64,000 nucleotides of DNA from Hyphomicrobium sp. NDB2Meth4 (GTDB taxonomy: Bacteria > Pseudomonadota > Alphaproteobacteria > Rhizobiales > Hyphomicrobiaceae), in assembly GCF_900117445.1 (NCBI RefSeq), contig NZ_FPEJ01000001.1, positions 796,501 through 860,500 on the forward strand, read 5' to 3'. Positions 19,893-28,473 of the stretch are shown here, piece after piece (position 1 is the stretch's first letter; each line of letters opens with the position of its first letter). The translations under genes and the position numbers were made by a program. Under the pieces are notes generated by a model. The model did no database searches. It was not told the origin of the DNA and was given only the letters and a program-made list of their open reading frames with translations.

Positions 19893-20495
19893 TCAGGCAG
19901 CGTCGTCAGACTCTTTGGGCTCAGGCGCGCCCTTGCCCTCGGTCGGCCGCTTTTCGCCGCCCTTCGCAATAACGACCATCGCTGGCCGCAGTACGCGATC
20001 GCCGAGATTATAGCCCTCTTGATAGACTTGGACGATCGTTCCTGGTGCCAGATCAGGCTGGTCCACCTCGACCATCGCCTGATGTTGGTGCGGATTGAAC
20101 GGCTGTCCGGATGACTCCATCCGCTTCACGCCGTTGCGCTCCAGCACATTGAGGAACTCGCGCTCGGTCATCGAGACGCCCTCGACCAGCGCCTTGAGCG
20201 CGGGGTCGGCGTCGGCAGCGCCAGCCGGCACCGCAGCGGTCGCGCGCTGCAGGTTGTCACCGACGGCGAGGAGGTCACGCGCGAACTTGGTGATCGCGTA
20301 CTTGGCTGTCTCGTCCTTCTCGCGCTCGGTCCGCTTGCGCAGATTGTCCATCTCGGCATGCGCGCGCAGCAGGCGGTCCGTCAGATCGGCAATCCGGCCT
20401 TCCAGAACTTGCACTGTGCCTTCGCCGTCTCCGGTCGGTGCACCGTTGCCTGCGGCAGCGGTTTCACGGTCGGGCTTCTTGTCTTCGTCAGCCAT
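19893..20495 (-). CDS. grpE: GrpE nucleotide exchange factor
   Basis: A 200-aa GrpE, which releases ADP from DnaK. It has a long N-terminal helix predicted as coiled coil (AHAEMDNLRKRTEREKDE). The C-terminal beta domain has the signature FNPHQHQAMVEVDQPDLAPGTIVQVYQEGYNLGDRVLRPA in family-conserved blocks. Acidic or polar tails occur at both ends. It is 69 bp downstream of hrcA and upstream of dnaK on the same strand. Confidence 0.96.
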   Translation of the reverse strand: MADEDKKPDRETAAAGNGAPTGDGEGTVQVLEGRIADLTDRLLRAHAEMDNLRKRTEREKDETAKYAITKFARDLLAVGDNLQRATAAVPAGAADADPALKALVEGVSMTEREFLNVLERNGVKRMESSGQPFNPHQHQAMVEVDQPDLAPGTIVQVYQEGYNLGDRVLRPAMVVIAKGGEKRPTEGKGAPEPKESDDAA

Positions 20496-20564
20496 GATCT
20501 CTCCGCGGGGGATTGGGCGGATTAAAGGGATTGCGAGCCGGATATCAGGCTTAAGGATGAAAAA

Positions 20565-21623
20565 TCAAGTCAACAGGCGGCTTACAAGTTTCGCTGTATA
20601 GTCGACCATGGGGATTATGCGTGCGTAATTGATGCGCGTCGGGCCGATAACGCCCAGTACCCCAACGACTTTACGATGCTCGTCGTGGAACGGCGCTACA
20701 ACCAGCGAAGACCCCGACAGCGAGAACAGTTTGTTCTCCGACCCGATGAAAATGCGCACACCGTCCGCGCTTTCCGACAGCCCGAGCAGTTGCACGAGGT
20801 CGCGCTGGCGCTCCAGATCGTCGAACAGCAGCCGGATACGCTCCAAATCCTCCTGGGCGTTCACATCCTTGAGCAGATTGGCCTGGCCGCGCACGATCAG
20901 GCTCTTGCGATCATCGAGCGCACCCGACCACTCGGCGAGCCCGGCCTGGATGACGCGCTTGGTCAGCTCGTCGAGTTCTGCCCGCGCCGACTGCAGCTGT
21001 TGCTCGATATGCGTCCTAGCTTCTCCAATCGTGAGGCCACGGATATGCGCATTGAGATAGTTGCTGGCCTCGATTAGAGCCGATGGCGGCAGCCCCTGCG
21101 GCAAGTTGATGATGCGGTTCTCGACCGTCTGGTCCTCGCCCACCAGCACCACCAGTGCCTTTCCGGGCTCCAGCATCACGAATTCCAGATGCTTGAGGCG
21201 TGTCACCTGCTTGTCGGCCAGCACCACGCCGGCGCAGTGCGACAGCCCGGAGATCATCTCGCCGACCTGACGCAGCACGTCATCGATGCCGGTAGTGCGT
21301 TTGCCGGCGATCTGCGTTTCGATCTGCCGCCGCTCCTTAGAGGTGAGATCGCCCACCTCCAGCAGCGCATCGACGAACATCCGCAGGCCGAGCTGCGTCG
21401 GCAACCGCCCTGCCGACGTGTGCGGGGCAACGATTAGCCCCAGCTGCTCCAAGTCCGACATCACGTTGCGGATCGATGCCGGCGACAATGTCATCGGCAG
21501 CACGCGCGACAGATTCCGCGAGCCCACAGGCTCACCGGTTTCCAGGTACGATTCGACGATTTGCCTCAGAATAGCGCGCGAGCGTTCGCTGAGCCTGTTG
21601 AGTTCGCTAACGCTTTCGGACAT
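20565..21623 (-). CDS. hrcA: HrcA heat-inducible transcription repressor
   Basis: A 352-aa HrcA, which represses groESL-type operons through CIRCE elements and needs GroEL for activity. The N-terminal winged helix shows [17 protein letters not shown] and [18 protein letters not shown]. The C-terminal part has the [17 protein letters not shown]-type core and [19 protein letters not shown]. No CIRCE inverted repeat was seen next to this gene, so its own regulation is not visible. It is divergent from rph, as in many Rhizobiales. Confidence 0.96.
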   Translation of the reverse strand: MSESVSELNRLSERSRAILRQIVESYLETGEPVGSRNLSRVLPMTLSPASIRNVMSDLEQLGLIVAPHTSAGRLPTQLGLRMFVDALLEVGDLTSKERRQIETQIAGKRTTGIDDVLRQVGEMISGLSHCAGVVLADKQVTRLKHLEFVMLEPGKALVVLVGEDQTVENRIINLPQGLPPSALIEASNYLNAHIRGLTIGEARTHIEQQLQSARAELDELTKRVIQAGLAEWSGALDDRKSLIVRGQANLLKDVNAQEDLERIRLLFDDLERQRDLVQLLGLSESADGVRIFIGSENKLFSLSGSSLVVAPFHDEHRKVVGVLGVIGPTRINYARIIPMVDYTAKLVSRLLT

Positions 21624-21780
21624 CGCTTGGGTGTTTTCGACCTCGTGTTCGAGTACTCGGAAGATTAGGGATCGAGCCCCCGCTTCGTCAAATGGTCGGC
21701 GGTTTTGGTTGATGCGCGCCTAGCCCTCCCTTAGGTTCGGCCGACTTCGCACCCAGCAACAACCCGGTCCGGCAGCCTCA

Positions 21781-22494
21781 ATGCGCCCTTCGAAACGTAA
21801 ATCCGATGAACTGCGCCGTGTCTCCATCGAGCGCGCTGTCTCTAAGCATGCCGAGGGATCGTGCCTCATCAAGTTCGGCGACACCCATGTCCTTTGCACG
21901 GCCAGCCTCGAAGAGCGGGTCCCCCCGTGGCTGAAGGGCCAGGGGCGCGGCTGGGTCACAGCTGAATATGGGATGTTACCGCGCGCCACCAACGAGCGCA
22001 CGCGCCGCGAGGTGACGGTTGGCCATCCGTCCGGCCGGACGCAGGAGATACAACGTCTGATCGGCCGATCGCTGCGCGCCATCATCGACCTGCCCAAGCT
22101 CGGCGAGCGCCAGATCAGCGTCGACTGCGACGTTATTCAGGCCGACGGCGGCACCCGCACCGCTTCCATCACCGGTGCGTGGGTTGCCCTGCACGACTGC
22201 ATCCAGTGGATGAAGCTGCGCGACATGGTCGAGGACGGCGTGCTGCGCGACCATGTGGCGGCGGTGAGCTGTGGCATCTACAAGGGCACGCCGGTGCTCG
22301 ACCTCGACTACGCTGAAGATTCTTCCGCCGATGCCGATTCCAACTTCGTCATGACCGGATCGGGTGGCATCGTCGAGGTGCAGGGCACGGCAGAAACCAC
22401 GGCATTCAGTCAGGAAAGCTTCGATCAGCTCATGGCGCTCGCCAAGAAGGGCATCGGCGAGCTTGTCGCACTCCAGAAGCTGACCGTCGCCTAA
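21781..22494 (+). CDS. rph: Ribonuclease PH
   Basis: A 237-aa phosphate-dependent exoribonuclease that trims tRNA 3' ends. Conserved blocks include [14 protein letters not shown] at the start, the phosphate-binding [26 protein letters not shown] region, and [21 protein letters not shown]. It is the first gene of a tightly packed + strand operon running to dsbB. Confidence 0.97.
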   Translation: MRPSKRKSDELRRVSIERAVSKHAEGSCLIKFGDTHVLCTASLEERVPPWLKGQGRGWVTAEYGMLPRATNERTRREVTVGHPSGRTQEIQRLIGRSLRAIIDLPKLGERQISVDCDVIQADGGTRTASITGAWVALHDCIQWMKLRDMVEDGVLRDHVAAVSCGIYKGTPVLDLDYAEDSSADADSNFVMTGSGGIVEVQGTAETTAFSQESFDQLMALAKKGIGELVALQKLTVA

Positions 22495-22508
22495 CAAGGG
22501 GGCCGGAC

Positions 22509-22937
22509 ATGCTATTCGGCGGATTTGCATTGGCCGTCGCAGCTCTCTTCACGGGCGCGGCGTTCTACATCAACTTCGCCGAGCAGCCGGCCCGTCTCAC
22601 CCTCGACGATCAATCGCTGCTCGAGGAATGGAAGCTCAGCTACCGCGCCGGCTTCGCCATGCAGGCATCGCTGGCCGTCATCGGCTTCGCTTTAGGCATG
22701 CTGGAGTGGCTGCTGTCGCAGGAACTTGCATGGCTCTTTGGCGCGCTGTTGCTCATCGCCAACTGGCCTTTCACCTTGCTCGCGATCATGCCGACCAATA
22801 AGACGCTGATGGATACGCCTATCGAACAAGCTGGCGCGCAGTCGCGCACGCTGATCGAGAAGTGGGGACGGCTGCATGCCGTCCGAACCGCATTGGGCGC
22901 GGCGGCAACTGCGCTTTTCATCTGGGCTGCAACATGA
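22509..22937 (+). CDS. DUF1772 family integral membrane protein
   Basis: A 142-aa inner-membrane protein with four predicted transmembrane helices, including segments at residues ~1-20, 48-66 and 68-88 and one at the C-terminus. The conserved NWPFTLLAIMPTNK motif is typical of the DUF1772 (anthrone oxygenase-like) family. The motif suggests a small redox enzyme, but no bacterial function is established. The stop overlaps the next gene's start (ATGA). Confidence 0.8.
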   Translation: MLFGGFALAVAALFTGAAFYINFAEQPARLTLDDQSLLEEWKLSYRAGFAMQASLAVIGFALGMLEWLLSQELAWLFGALLLIANWPFTLLAIMPTNKTLMDTPIEQAGAQSRTLIEKWGRLHAVRTALGAAATALFIWAAT

Positions 22938-23359
22938 CAGTCACCCCCACTCCTGCGCGCCTGCTCGAAACCGTGCTCTATGCGCGCGACCTTCCAGCTA
23001 TCGAAGAGTTCTACGCACGCGTCCTCGCGATGCAGCCCACCGCCAAGGCGGACGGACGCCAGATCTTCTATCGCCTCGGCGATCAGATGCTTCTGTTCTT
23101 CAACCCGCTGATGACCAGCCGGGCGCCGGCTGACGATGCTGAGCTTCCCGTGCCGCCCCACGGTGCCGATGGCGAGGGGCACGTCTGCTTCGCCGCGACC
23201 GCCGACGAGATCACTCAGTGGCGCGAGCGCCTGGAGAGCCAGGGCATCCACATCGAAGCCGACTTCGAGTGGCCGAATGGCGGTCGCTCCATCTACTTCC
23301 GCGACCCGGCGGGCAATTGCCTGGAGTTCGCCGAGCCGCGCATCTGGGGAATTGAATGA
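22934..23359 (+). CDS. VOC-superfamily (glyoxalase-like) protein
   Basis: A 141-aa single-module VOC protein. It has the beta-alpha-beta-beta-beta pattern: LLETVLYARDLPAIEEFYARVL first, and SIYFRDPAGNCLEFAEPRIW at the end, which holds the metal-ligand glutamate. The second module carries HVCFAA with a candidate His ligand. Substrate is unknown. The start ATG 22934 overlaps the DUF1772 stop, and its own stop overlaps rdgB. Confidence 0.85.
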   Translation: MTVTPTPARLLETVLYARDLPAIEEFYARVLAMQPTAKADGRQIFYRLGDQMLLFFNPLMTSRAPADDAELPVPPHGADGEGHVCFAATADEITQWRERLESQGIHIEADFEWPNGGRSIYFRDPAGNCLEFAEPRIWGIE

Positions 23360-23979
23360 CGCGTAGACTGAGCCGCGGCGACAAGTTGGTTGTCGCCACC
23401 CACAACCCCGGCAAGGTCTGGGAGATCAACAAGCTCATCGAGCCTTACGGGCTCGCCGCCGTGTCCGCCGGGGACCTGGGCCTCAAAGAGCCCGCCGAGA
23501 CCGAAACGACGTTCACCGGTAACGCCAAGATCAAGGCCGTTTTCGCCGCCGAAGGCTCCGGACTGCCGGCGCTAGCCGACGACAGCGGCATCGAGATCGA
23601 CGCCCTCGATGGTGCCCCGGGCGTCCACACCGCTGACTGGGCCGGCCCCAAGCGTGACTTCTCTATCGCCATGCAGAAGGTGCACGACGAGTTGGTTAAG
23701 CGTCGGGGATGGAACGGCGAGCCCTTGCGCGCCAACTTCATTTCTGTCCTATGCCTCGCTTGGCCGGACGGGGACGTGCAGTTCTTCGAGGGCAAAGTTT
23801 ACGGTCACGTCGTGTGGCCACCGCGCGGCGGCAATGGCTTCGGCTATGATCCGATCTTCGTCGCCGACGGCCACACCGAGACGTTCGGCGAAATGGAGCC
23901 GGCCAGCAAATATGCCATCTCGCACCGAACCATGGCGTTCGAGCACTTCAAGCGTGCCGTCCTCGATGACGCCGCCTGA
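23356..23979 (+). CDS. rdgB: XTP/dITP diphosphatase (RdgB/HAM1)
   Basis: A 207-aa non-canonical purine NTP pyrophosphatase, which removes dITP and XTP from nucleotide pools. The N-terminal substrate loop VVATHNPGKVWE, the TFTGNAKIKA block, the catalytic LADDSGIEIDALDGAPGVHTA, and the C-terminal GFGYDPIFV and ISHRTMAF motifs are all present. It overlaps both neighbours by a few bases. Confidence 0.96.
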   Translation: MTRRLSRGDKLVVATHNPGKVWEINKLIEPYGLAAVSAGDLGLKEPAETETTFTGNAKIKAVFAAEGSGLPALADDSGIEIDALDGAPGVHTADWAGPKRDFSIAMQKVHDELVKRRGWNGEPLRANFISVLCLAWPDGDVQFFEGKVYGHVVWPPRGGNGFGYDPIFVADGHTETFGEMEPASKYAISHRTMAFEHFKRAVLDDAA

Positions 23980-25162
23980 CGATCCCGGCTTCGGGCTCTA
24001 CGTCCACTGGCCATTCTGCGCGCAGAAGTGCCCCTATTGCGACTTCAACAGCCACGTCCGCTTCGGCGGCATCGACGAGCCACGCTTCCGCGCCGCCTTC
24101 CTGCGCGAGCTGGAGCACACCGCTACGCGGTTAGGCCCGCGCACTGTTTCCAGCATCTTCTTCGGCGGCGGCACCCCCTCGCTGATGCAGCCCGAGACGG
24201 TGGCTGCCATCCTCGATCGCGCTGCTGAACTCTGGCATGTCGCGCCCGACGCCGAAATCACGCTCGAGGCCAACCCTGGAAGCGTCGAAGCCGGCCGCTT
24301 TCGCGGCTATCGCTCAGCGGGCGTAAATCGCGTCTCGCTTGGCGTGCAGTCGCTGCGCGACGACATCCTCAAGTCGCTTGGGCGCATTCACTCAGTCGCC
24401 GAGGCGAAAGCTGCGATCGAGATCGCGCGGACCACCTTCGATCGCTTCAGTTTCGACCTCATCTATGCGCGCCCGAAACAGACGACGGACGAATGGCGTG
24501 CCGAGCTGCGCGAGGCACTTCTCATCGCCGGCCAGCACCTGTCCCTCTATCAGCTCACCATCGAGCCAGAGACGCCGTTCGCCGCGCTTCACGCCGCTGG
24601 CAAGCTCATCGTCCCCGACGAGGATACGGCGTTCGCGCTCTACGATCTTACTCAGGAGATGACCGCCGCCGCCGGGCTGCCCGCCTACGAGGTCTCGAAC
24701 CATGCCGGGCCTGGCGAGGAAAGCCGCCACAACCTGCTTTATTGGCGCTATGGCGAATATGCCGGCATCGGGCCTGGCGCACACGGCCGCATCGTTCTCG
24801 ATGGCGTGCGCAACGCCACCAGCACCGAGCGCAACCCTGAAGCCTGGGCGGCGCTCGTCGAGCGCGACGGGCACGGCATTATCGAGGAAATGCCCCTCAC
24901 CCGCCCTGAGCAGGCAGACGAGATGCTGCTGATGGGCCTGCGCCTTTCCGAAGGCCTTGACCTGCAGAGGCTCGCACAGCTTTGCGGCGCCCCGCTGCCG
25001 GGCAAGACTGTATCCGAGCTGACACAGCAGGGTCTCATTGAGGCGATTCCCGGGACACAGCGCATAAAAGCGAGCGGATCGGGGCGCTTCATTCTGAATG
25101 AGATCGTGCTACGCCTCGCGCTCGATCTTCCGACCGAGAAGCTTCCTTCCGCCGCCGAGTAG
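23966..25162 (+). CDS. hemW: HemW-type radical SAM heme chaperone
   Basis: A 398-aa HemW, formerly annotated as oxygen-independent coproporphyrinogen oxidase-like. The radical-SAM [4Fe-4S] ligands are C18, C22 and C25 in HWPFCAQKCPYCDFNSH. GGGTPSL and the EANPG SAM-contact motif follow. The C-terminal HemN-like domain is complete. The short family length and the lack of an N-terminal HemN extension favour HemW, which inserts heme into respiratory proteins. Start ATG 23966 overlaps rdgB by 14 bp. Confidence 0.93.
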   Translation: MTPPDDPGFGLYVHWPFCAQKCPYCDFNSHVRFGGIDEPRFRAAFLRELEHTATRLGPRTVSSIFFGGGTPSLMQPETVAAILDRAAELWHVAPDAEITLEANPGSVEAGRFRGYRSAGVNRVSLGVQSLRDDILKSLGRIHSVAEAKAAIEIARTTFDRFSFDLIYARPKQTTDEWRAELREALLIAGQHLSLYQLTIEPETPFAALHAAGKLIVPDEDTAFALYDLTQEMTAAAGLPAYEVSNHAGPGEESRHNLLYWRYGEYAGIGPGAHGRIVLDGVRNATSTERNPEAWAALVERDGHGIIEEMPLTRPEQADEMLLMGLRLSEGLDLQRLAQLCGAPLPGKTVSELTQQGLIEAIPGTQRIKASGSGRFILNEIVLRLALDLPTEKLPSAAE

Positions 25163-25171
25163 AAAGAGCCG

Positions 25172-25750
25172 ATGCGAAACATCTACGACTGGATGATGCG
25201 CGCCGCGTCCAGCAAGCGTGCGCCCTACGCGCTCGGAACCGTGTCGTTCATTGAAAGCTCGTTCTTCCCCATTCCGCCCGACGTGATGCTCATCCCCATG
25301 GTGCTCAGCAATCGTGAGAAAGCGTGGTGGTACGCCACCATCGCCACCGTCACCTCCGTTTTCGGCGGCTTGCTCGGTTACGCCATTGGCTACTTCGCCT
25401 ATGACGCCATCGGACTGCCGATCCTGAAGTTCTACGGCAAGGAGCACGCGCTCGACGGATTCATCCAGTTCGTGCACGAGTACGGGGTACCAGCGATCAT
25501 CATCAAGGGCGCGACGCCCATTCCGTTCAAGGTGGTGACCATCGCCGCCGGCGTCGCCAAGATGGACCTGCTCGCCTTCGTCGGCGCCTGCATCGTCGCC
25601 CGCGCCATGCGCTTCTTCCTCGTTGCCGGCCTCCTCTATTTCTTTGGCCAGCCGATCAAGGAGTTCATCGAGCGCCGCCTGACCCTGGTCACCACAGTTT
25701 TCGTAGTGGTCTTGGTGAGCGGCTTCGTCGCTGTTAAATACATGTTCTAG
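25172..25750 (+). CDS. YqaA-type DedA/VTT membrane protein
   Basis: A 192-aa membrane protein of the YqaA branch of the DedA/VTT superfamily. It has the re-entrant motif region FIESSFFPIPPDVMLIPMVL near the N-terminus and KGATPIPFKVVTIAAGVAKM in the second half, where prolines and a basic residue are conserved. Two or three further hydrophobic helices follow. DedA relatives flip undecaprenyl phosphate or other lipids; for YqaA this is unproven. A GAAAGAG ribosome site sits ahead of the ATG. Confidence 0.88.
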   Translation: MRNIYDWMMRAASSKRAPYALGTVSFIESSFFPIPPDVMLIPMVLSNREKAWWYATIATVTSVFGGLLGYAIGYFAYDAIGLPILKFYGKEHALDGFIQFVHEYGVPAIIIKGATPIPFKVVTIAAGVAKMDLLAFVGACIVARAMRFFLVAGLLYFFGQPIKEFIERRLTLVTTVFVVVLVSGFVAVKYMF

Positions 25751-25773
25751 CTCGGTGATCTAAGGCAGGGCTC

Positions 25774-26295
25774 ATGGCTTTCTCGGCGCAGGATCCGACA
25801 GTACACGCAGCCTACCGCACCGGCGGCTTCGCCCTGCTGTTCGCGGCCGCTGCCATCTTGCTTGCCCTCGGCTCCGAGCACATCGGCGGCCTTAAGCCTT
25901 GCGAGCTGTGCCTCGAGCAGCGCTATGCCTACTACGCCGGCGTACCTCTGCTCTTCTTCGGACTTGTTGCCCTCAGCGCTGGGCAGGCACGCGCTGCCGC
26001 CGCGCTGTTCATTCTGGTCGCTCTCGCATTCTTCGGTAACGCTGCGCTCGCCGTCTATCACGCGGGCGTCGAATGGGGCTTTTGGCAGGGCCCGGCCGCA
26101 TGCAGCGGCCCGCAATCGCTAACGACCAACGCCGGCAATCTTCTCGATGCTCTGAAGACGACGAACGTCGTGCGCTGCGATCAGGCTGCATGGCGCATGT
26201 TCGGACTGTCGTTCGCCGGATGGAACGTCATCGCATCGCTGATGATCGCGTTCCTCGGTTTGCGCGCCGCAAATGAAGCGCTGCACGCGCGCTGA
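25774..26295 (+). CDS. dsbB: Disulfide bond formation protein DsbB
   Basis: A 173-aa four-helix inner membrane protein that reoxidises DsbA using quinone. The first periplasmic redox pair is C-E-L-C in LKPCELCLEQRYAYY. The second pair is the separated cysteines in AACSGP and VVRCDQAAW. It is the last gene in the rph operon. The region after it holds no recognised gene for about 1 kb. Confidence 0.92.
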   Translation: MAFSAQDPTVHAAYRTGGFALLFAAAAILLALGSEHIGGLKPCELCLEQRYAYYAGVPLLFFGLVALSAGQARAAAALFILVALAFFGNAALAVYHAGVEWGFWQGPAACSGPQSLTTNAGNLLDALKTTNVVRCDQAAWRMFGLSFAGWNVIASLMIAFLGLRAANEALHAR

Positions 26296-27298
26296 TTCCG
26301 CTCGCGCGTGAACAGCGCGAAGTTATCCACAAATAACTGATGTTTTCCGCAGCAGATTGCGTTCAGCAACTGTCAAGCTAAATACCGTGGGTCCGTCACG
26401 GCAGCGCCATCCCGTGGTCAAAAAGTAACGGTCTATTCCTCCTCGTTCGCGGAACAACGCGGTCGAGTTCGAGTTGAACAGCCACAGTGAGTTTGCGTCG
26501 CGTTCGAGTGAGTGAAGAGCCCAGCAGTCAGTTGCGTTGCGTAGGTGTTGCGTCCGTTGCGTCTGAGTTGAGTGGCCTCGCGTCTCGAAAGTCGCCGTTG
26601 CGTCCGCGTCAGTCACATCGGGAACCCCGGCAGTCCCGCCAGTTGCGTAAGTTGCGTCAAAGTCTGCGTCTGTTGCGTCTCGCGTAAGTCCCCCGCCCGT
26701 CTTGGTATCGCGTTTGTAAGCGTTGCGTTCGTTGCGTCACGTGTTGCGTCCGTTTGCGTAAAGCCAACTTCCCCCAATAGACGCGTTCTCCCCCGAGCGC
26801 GTGTGCAATCGAGGCGAACCGCCCGGAGATGAATGGTTTCGCGTAGTTCCGGGCGGTTGCAGCCAGTCGAGTTCAAGAGCCCGCATAAGTGGCGTCAGTC
26901 GCGTAAAAGTCAGCAAGTCAGTGAGGTGTACCGTGGCGTCTCAGTATCAATCTCAGTCGCATTCGTGGCGTTCGCTTTCAGATGTTGTCGGTGAAGTCAT
27001 CGTCGCTATCGGCAGTCCGTCTCAATCGACGGACGTTCCCATAGCGTCGGCGTCGACAAGGTAGCCGCCGCGTATTCGTTACGGAGGGGAAAGAGGGACC
27101 TTCCAACGAGATGGCAAGCATATGGAGCGTCGGAGACTTCATGCCTCCACGATTCATCACATGACCTGGTTTCGCGTAGTGATGTCAGCACGCTCTGTGT
27201 GCTTGCCAACGATTTTCAGCCCCGCGCCCGGGCAATGAAAGCGGCGCGTAATGAGCAAGCGCCGGGACTTTGGCGGCGCAAGACAGGAGAAGCGTCAA
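26296..27298. other. 1-kb gap without a recognisable protein gene
   Basis: Between dsbB and a 70-aa gene. Open frames here read as low-complexity Arg/Ser/Val or Thr/Gln strings and look non-coding. It contains a small hairpin (AGTTAT...ATAACT) at 26321-26338, the TTGCGT-rich segment listed separately, a 14-bp direct repeat (TGGTTTCGCGTAGT at 26834-26847 and 27167-27180), and many GTCAGT/GAGTT-like words. The + strand is rich in G and T over CA-type words. No tRNA or known ncRNA motif was recognised. Confidence 0.6.
26493..26759 (+). repeat. TTGCGT hexamer array (13 same-strand copies)
   Basis: TTGCGT occurs at 26493, 26532, 26537, 26548, 26557, 26598, 26643, 26652, 26673, 26723, 26732, 26744 and 26754, always on the + strand; one more lies at 26357. 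About 0.07 copies would be expected by chance in this length. Within clusters the spacing is mostly 9-12 bp, close to one helical turn. Most copies are preceded by G and followed by C, T or A. It could be an array of protein binding sites or part of a repetitive RNA. Confidence 0.85.
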
Positions 27299-27511
27299 AT
27301 GAGTTTCAACCACATCAACCCGCTGCAGTGGCATCAGGCGCTCGGCGTTGCCCGCGCCTCCTGCGCTCGCATCTTCCGCGATGGCGGCGCACCGGCTGAT
27401 GCGCTGCGCGCCTTCGGCCTTGCCGCCGATCAAGCGACTGAGGATTGGAGCCGCACGGTTGAGGCGATAGCGGAATCCCTGTGTGCCGCTTCGATGAAGC
27501 GCGCCGCATAA
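27299..27511 (+). CDS. Hypothetical 70-aa protein
   Basis: Not recognised. A 70-aa soluble, mostly helical protein (MSFNHINPLQWHQALGVA...) with two cysteines and a C-terminal SMKRAA. Evidence that it is real: AGGAGA at 27286-27291 lies at correct spacing before ATG 27299, and a strong intrinsic terminator follows at 27589. An upstream in-frame ATG at 27251 lacks a ribosome binding site. It follows the repeat-rich gap, and may use a promoter inside it. Confidence 0.6.
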   Translation: MSFNHINPLQWHQALGVARASCARIFRDGGAPADALRAFGLAADQATEDWSRTVEAIAESLCAASMKRAA

Positions 27512-27588
27512 ACGGTCTAGCTCCGCGAATGTGGAGCGTCGAGCATCCGGCTCATCAGAATTTCTCGTCGTCCTTCCCCTGAACGACG

Positions 27589-27626
27589 AAGGCCTCGGCA
27601 TCGCATTGCCGAGGCCTTTCTTTTTT
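27589..27626 (+). terminator. Strong rho-independent terminator
   Basis: A perfect 12-bp stem (27589-27600 with 27607-27618), 6-nt loop, then a T-rich tail with six Ts at 27621-27626. It ends transcription of the 70-aa gene. The HNH gene converges from the other side. Confidence 0.9.
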
Positions 27627-27767
27627 CAATTGAAGGAAAACCCGGCTGCCGCCACCACTGCGCCGCGAAGCGGCAAGGGCGCAAGGCGCCCCGCGCCTTA
27701 GGCGCGGCTCCCCGCTTGTTAGCGGCCCGCCGTACAGCAAGCCACCATCCACTCGTGTCAGCAAAAA

Positions 27768-28328
27768 CTAAGGCTCCAGCTCGGTATCCCAATAGAGATA
27801 GTCGAGCCAGCTCTTGTGCAGGTAGTTCGGCGGGAACGCGCGTCCGTTGCGATGCAGTTCGAACACCGTCGGCCGATACGGCATCAGCTTCGGCAGCATG
27901 CCGATCTGCTCGGGCATCGCGCCGCCCTTCTCGAGATTGCATGGCGCGCACGCGGTCGTGACGTTGTCCCAACGTGTCTGGCCGCCGCGCGAGCGCGGGA
28001 TCACGTGATCGAACGTCAGGTCGTCTTTGCAGCCGCAGTATTGGCAGGTGAAGCGATCGCGCAGGAACACATTGAAGCGCGTGAACGCGGGATAAAGCGC
28101 AGGCTTCACATATGTCTTGAGGGAGACGACGCTCGGCAGCTTCATCTCGAATGTGGGGCTGCGAACGAAGCGGTCGTATTCGGAGACGATGTTGACGCGA
28201 TCCAAGAAAACGGCTTTCACCGACTCTTGCCAGCTCCAGAGCGACAACGGGTAGTAGCTCAGGGGGCGGAAGTCGGCGTTTAGGACGAGGGCCGGAAAGC
28301 TATCCGGAATGGCCACATGCGCATCCAC
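27768..28328 (-). CDS. HNH endonuclease family protein
   Basis: A 186-aa protein with a complete HNH module. The zinc ligands are the CxxC in FTCQYCGCKDDLTFDHVIPRSRGG and a second pair in ACAPCNLEKGG. The catalytic His is in the FDHVIPRSRGG core and the N in WDNVTTAC. This stand-alone family is found as a single chromosomal copy in many Rhizobiales, with no restriction or phage neighbours. Its cellular role is unknown; a repair or RNA/DNA processing nuclease is plausible. Confidence 0.9.
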   Translation of the reverse strand: MDAHVAIPDSFPALVLNADFRPLSYYPLSLWSWQESVKAVFLDRVNIVSEYDRFVRSPTFEMKLPSVVSLKTYVKPALYPAFTRFNVFLRDRFTCQYCGCKDDLTFDHVIPRSRGGQTRWDNVTTACAPCNLEKGGAMPEQIGMLPKLMPYRPTVFELHRNGRAFPPNYLHKSWLDYLYWDTELEP

Positions 28329-28473
28329 GTAATGGGCGTCCTATACGTTTAGTCCTGACGAATCGCGTTCTCCTCAACGTTCGGCCGGGATACTAGCGGC
28401 GCATATCAACTCTGTGAAGGTCCCCGCCAAGCTTGCCTGTGCCCCTGTGGCGCAGTCATCTAAGGCGCTGCAT

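Noticed and set aside
21624-21780. CIRCE element for HrcA in the hrcA-rph gap
   Set aside because: No TTAGCACTC-N9-GAGTGCTAA or near match is present; only short palindromes such as CGAGTACTCG occur.
26323-26331. A perfect DnaA box (TTATCCACA) close to the TTGCGT array, suggesting a replication origin
   Set aside because: Only one box was found; about half a copy per 64 kb is expected by chance. There is no AT-rich unwinding region and no dnaA, hemE or parAB nearby, so an origin is not supported.
26487-26876. Short ORFs within the TTGCGT region as genes
   Set aside because: They translate as low-complexity Arg/Ser/Val or Thr/Gln strings, lack ribosome binding sites and follow from the hexamer repeats.
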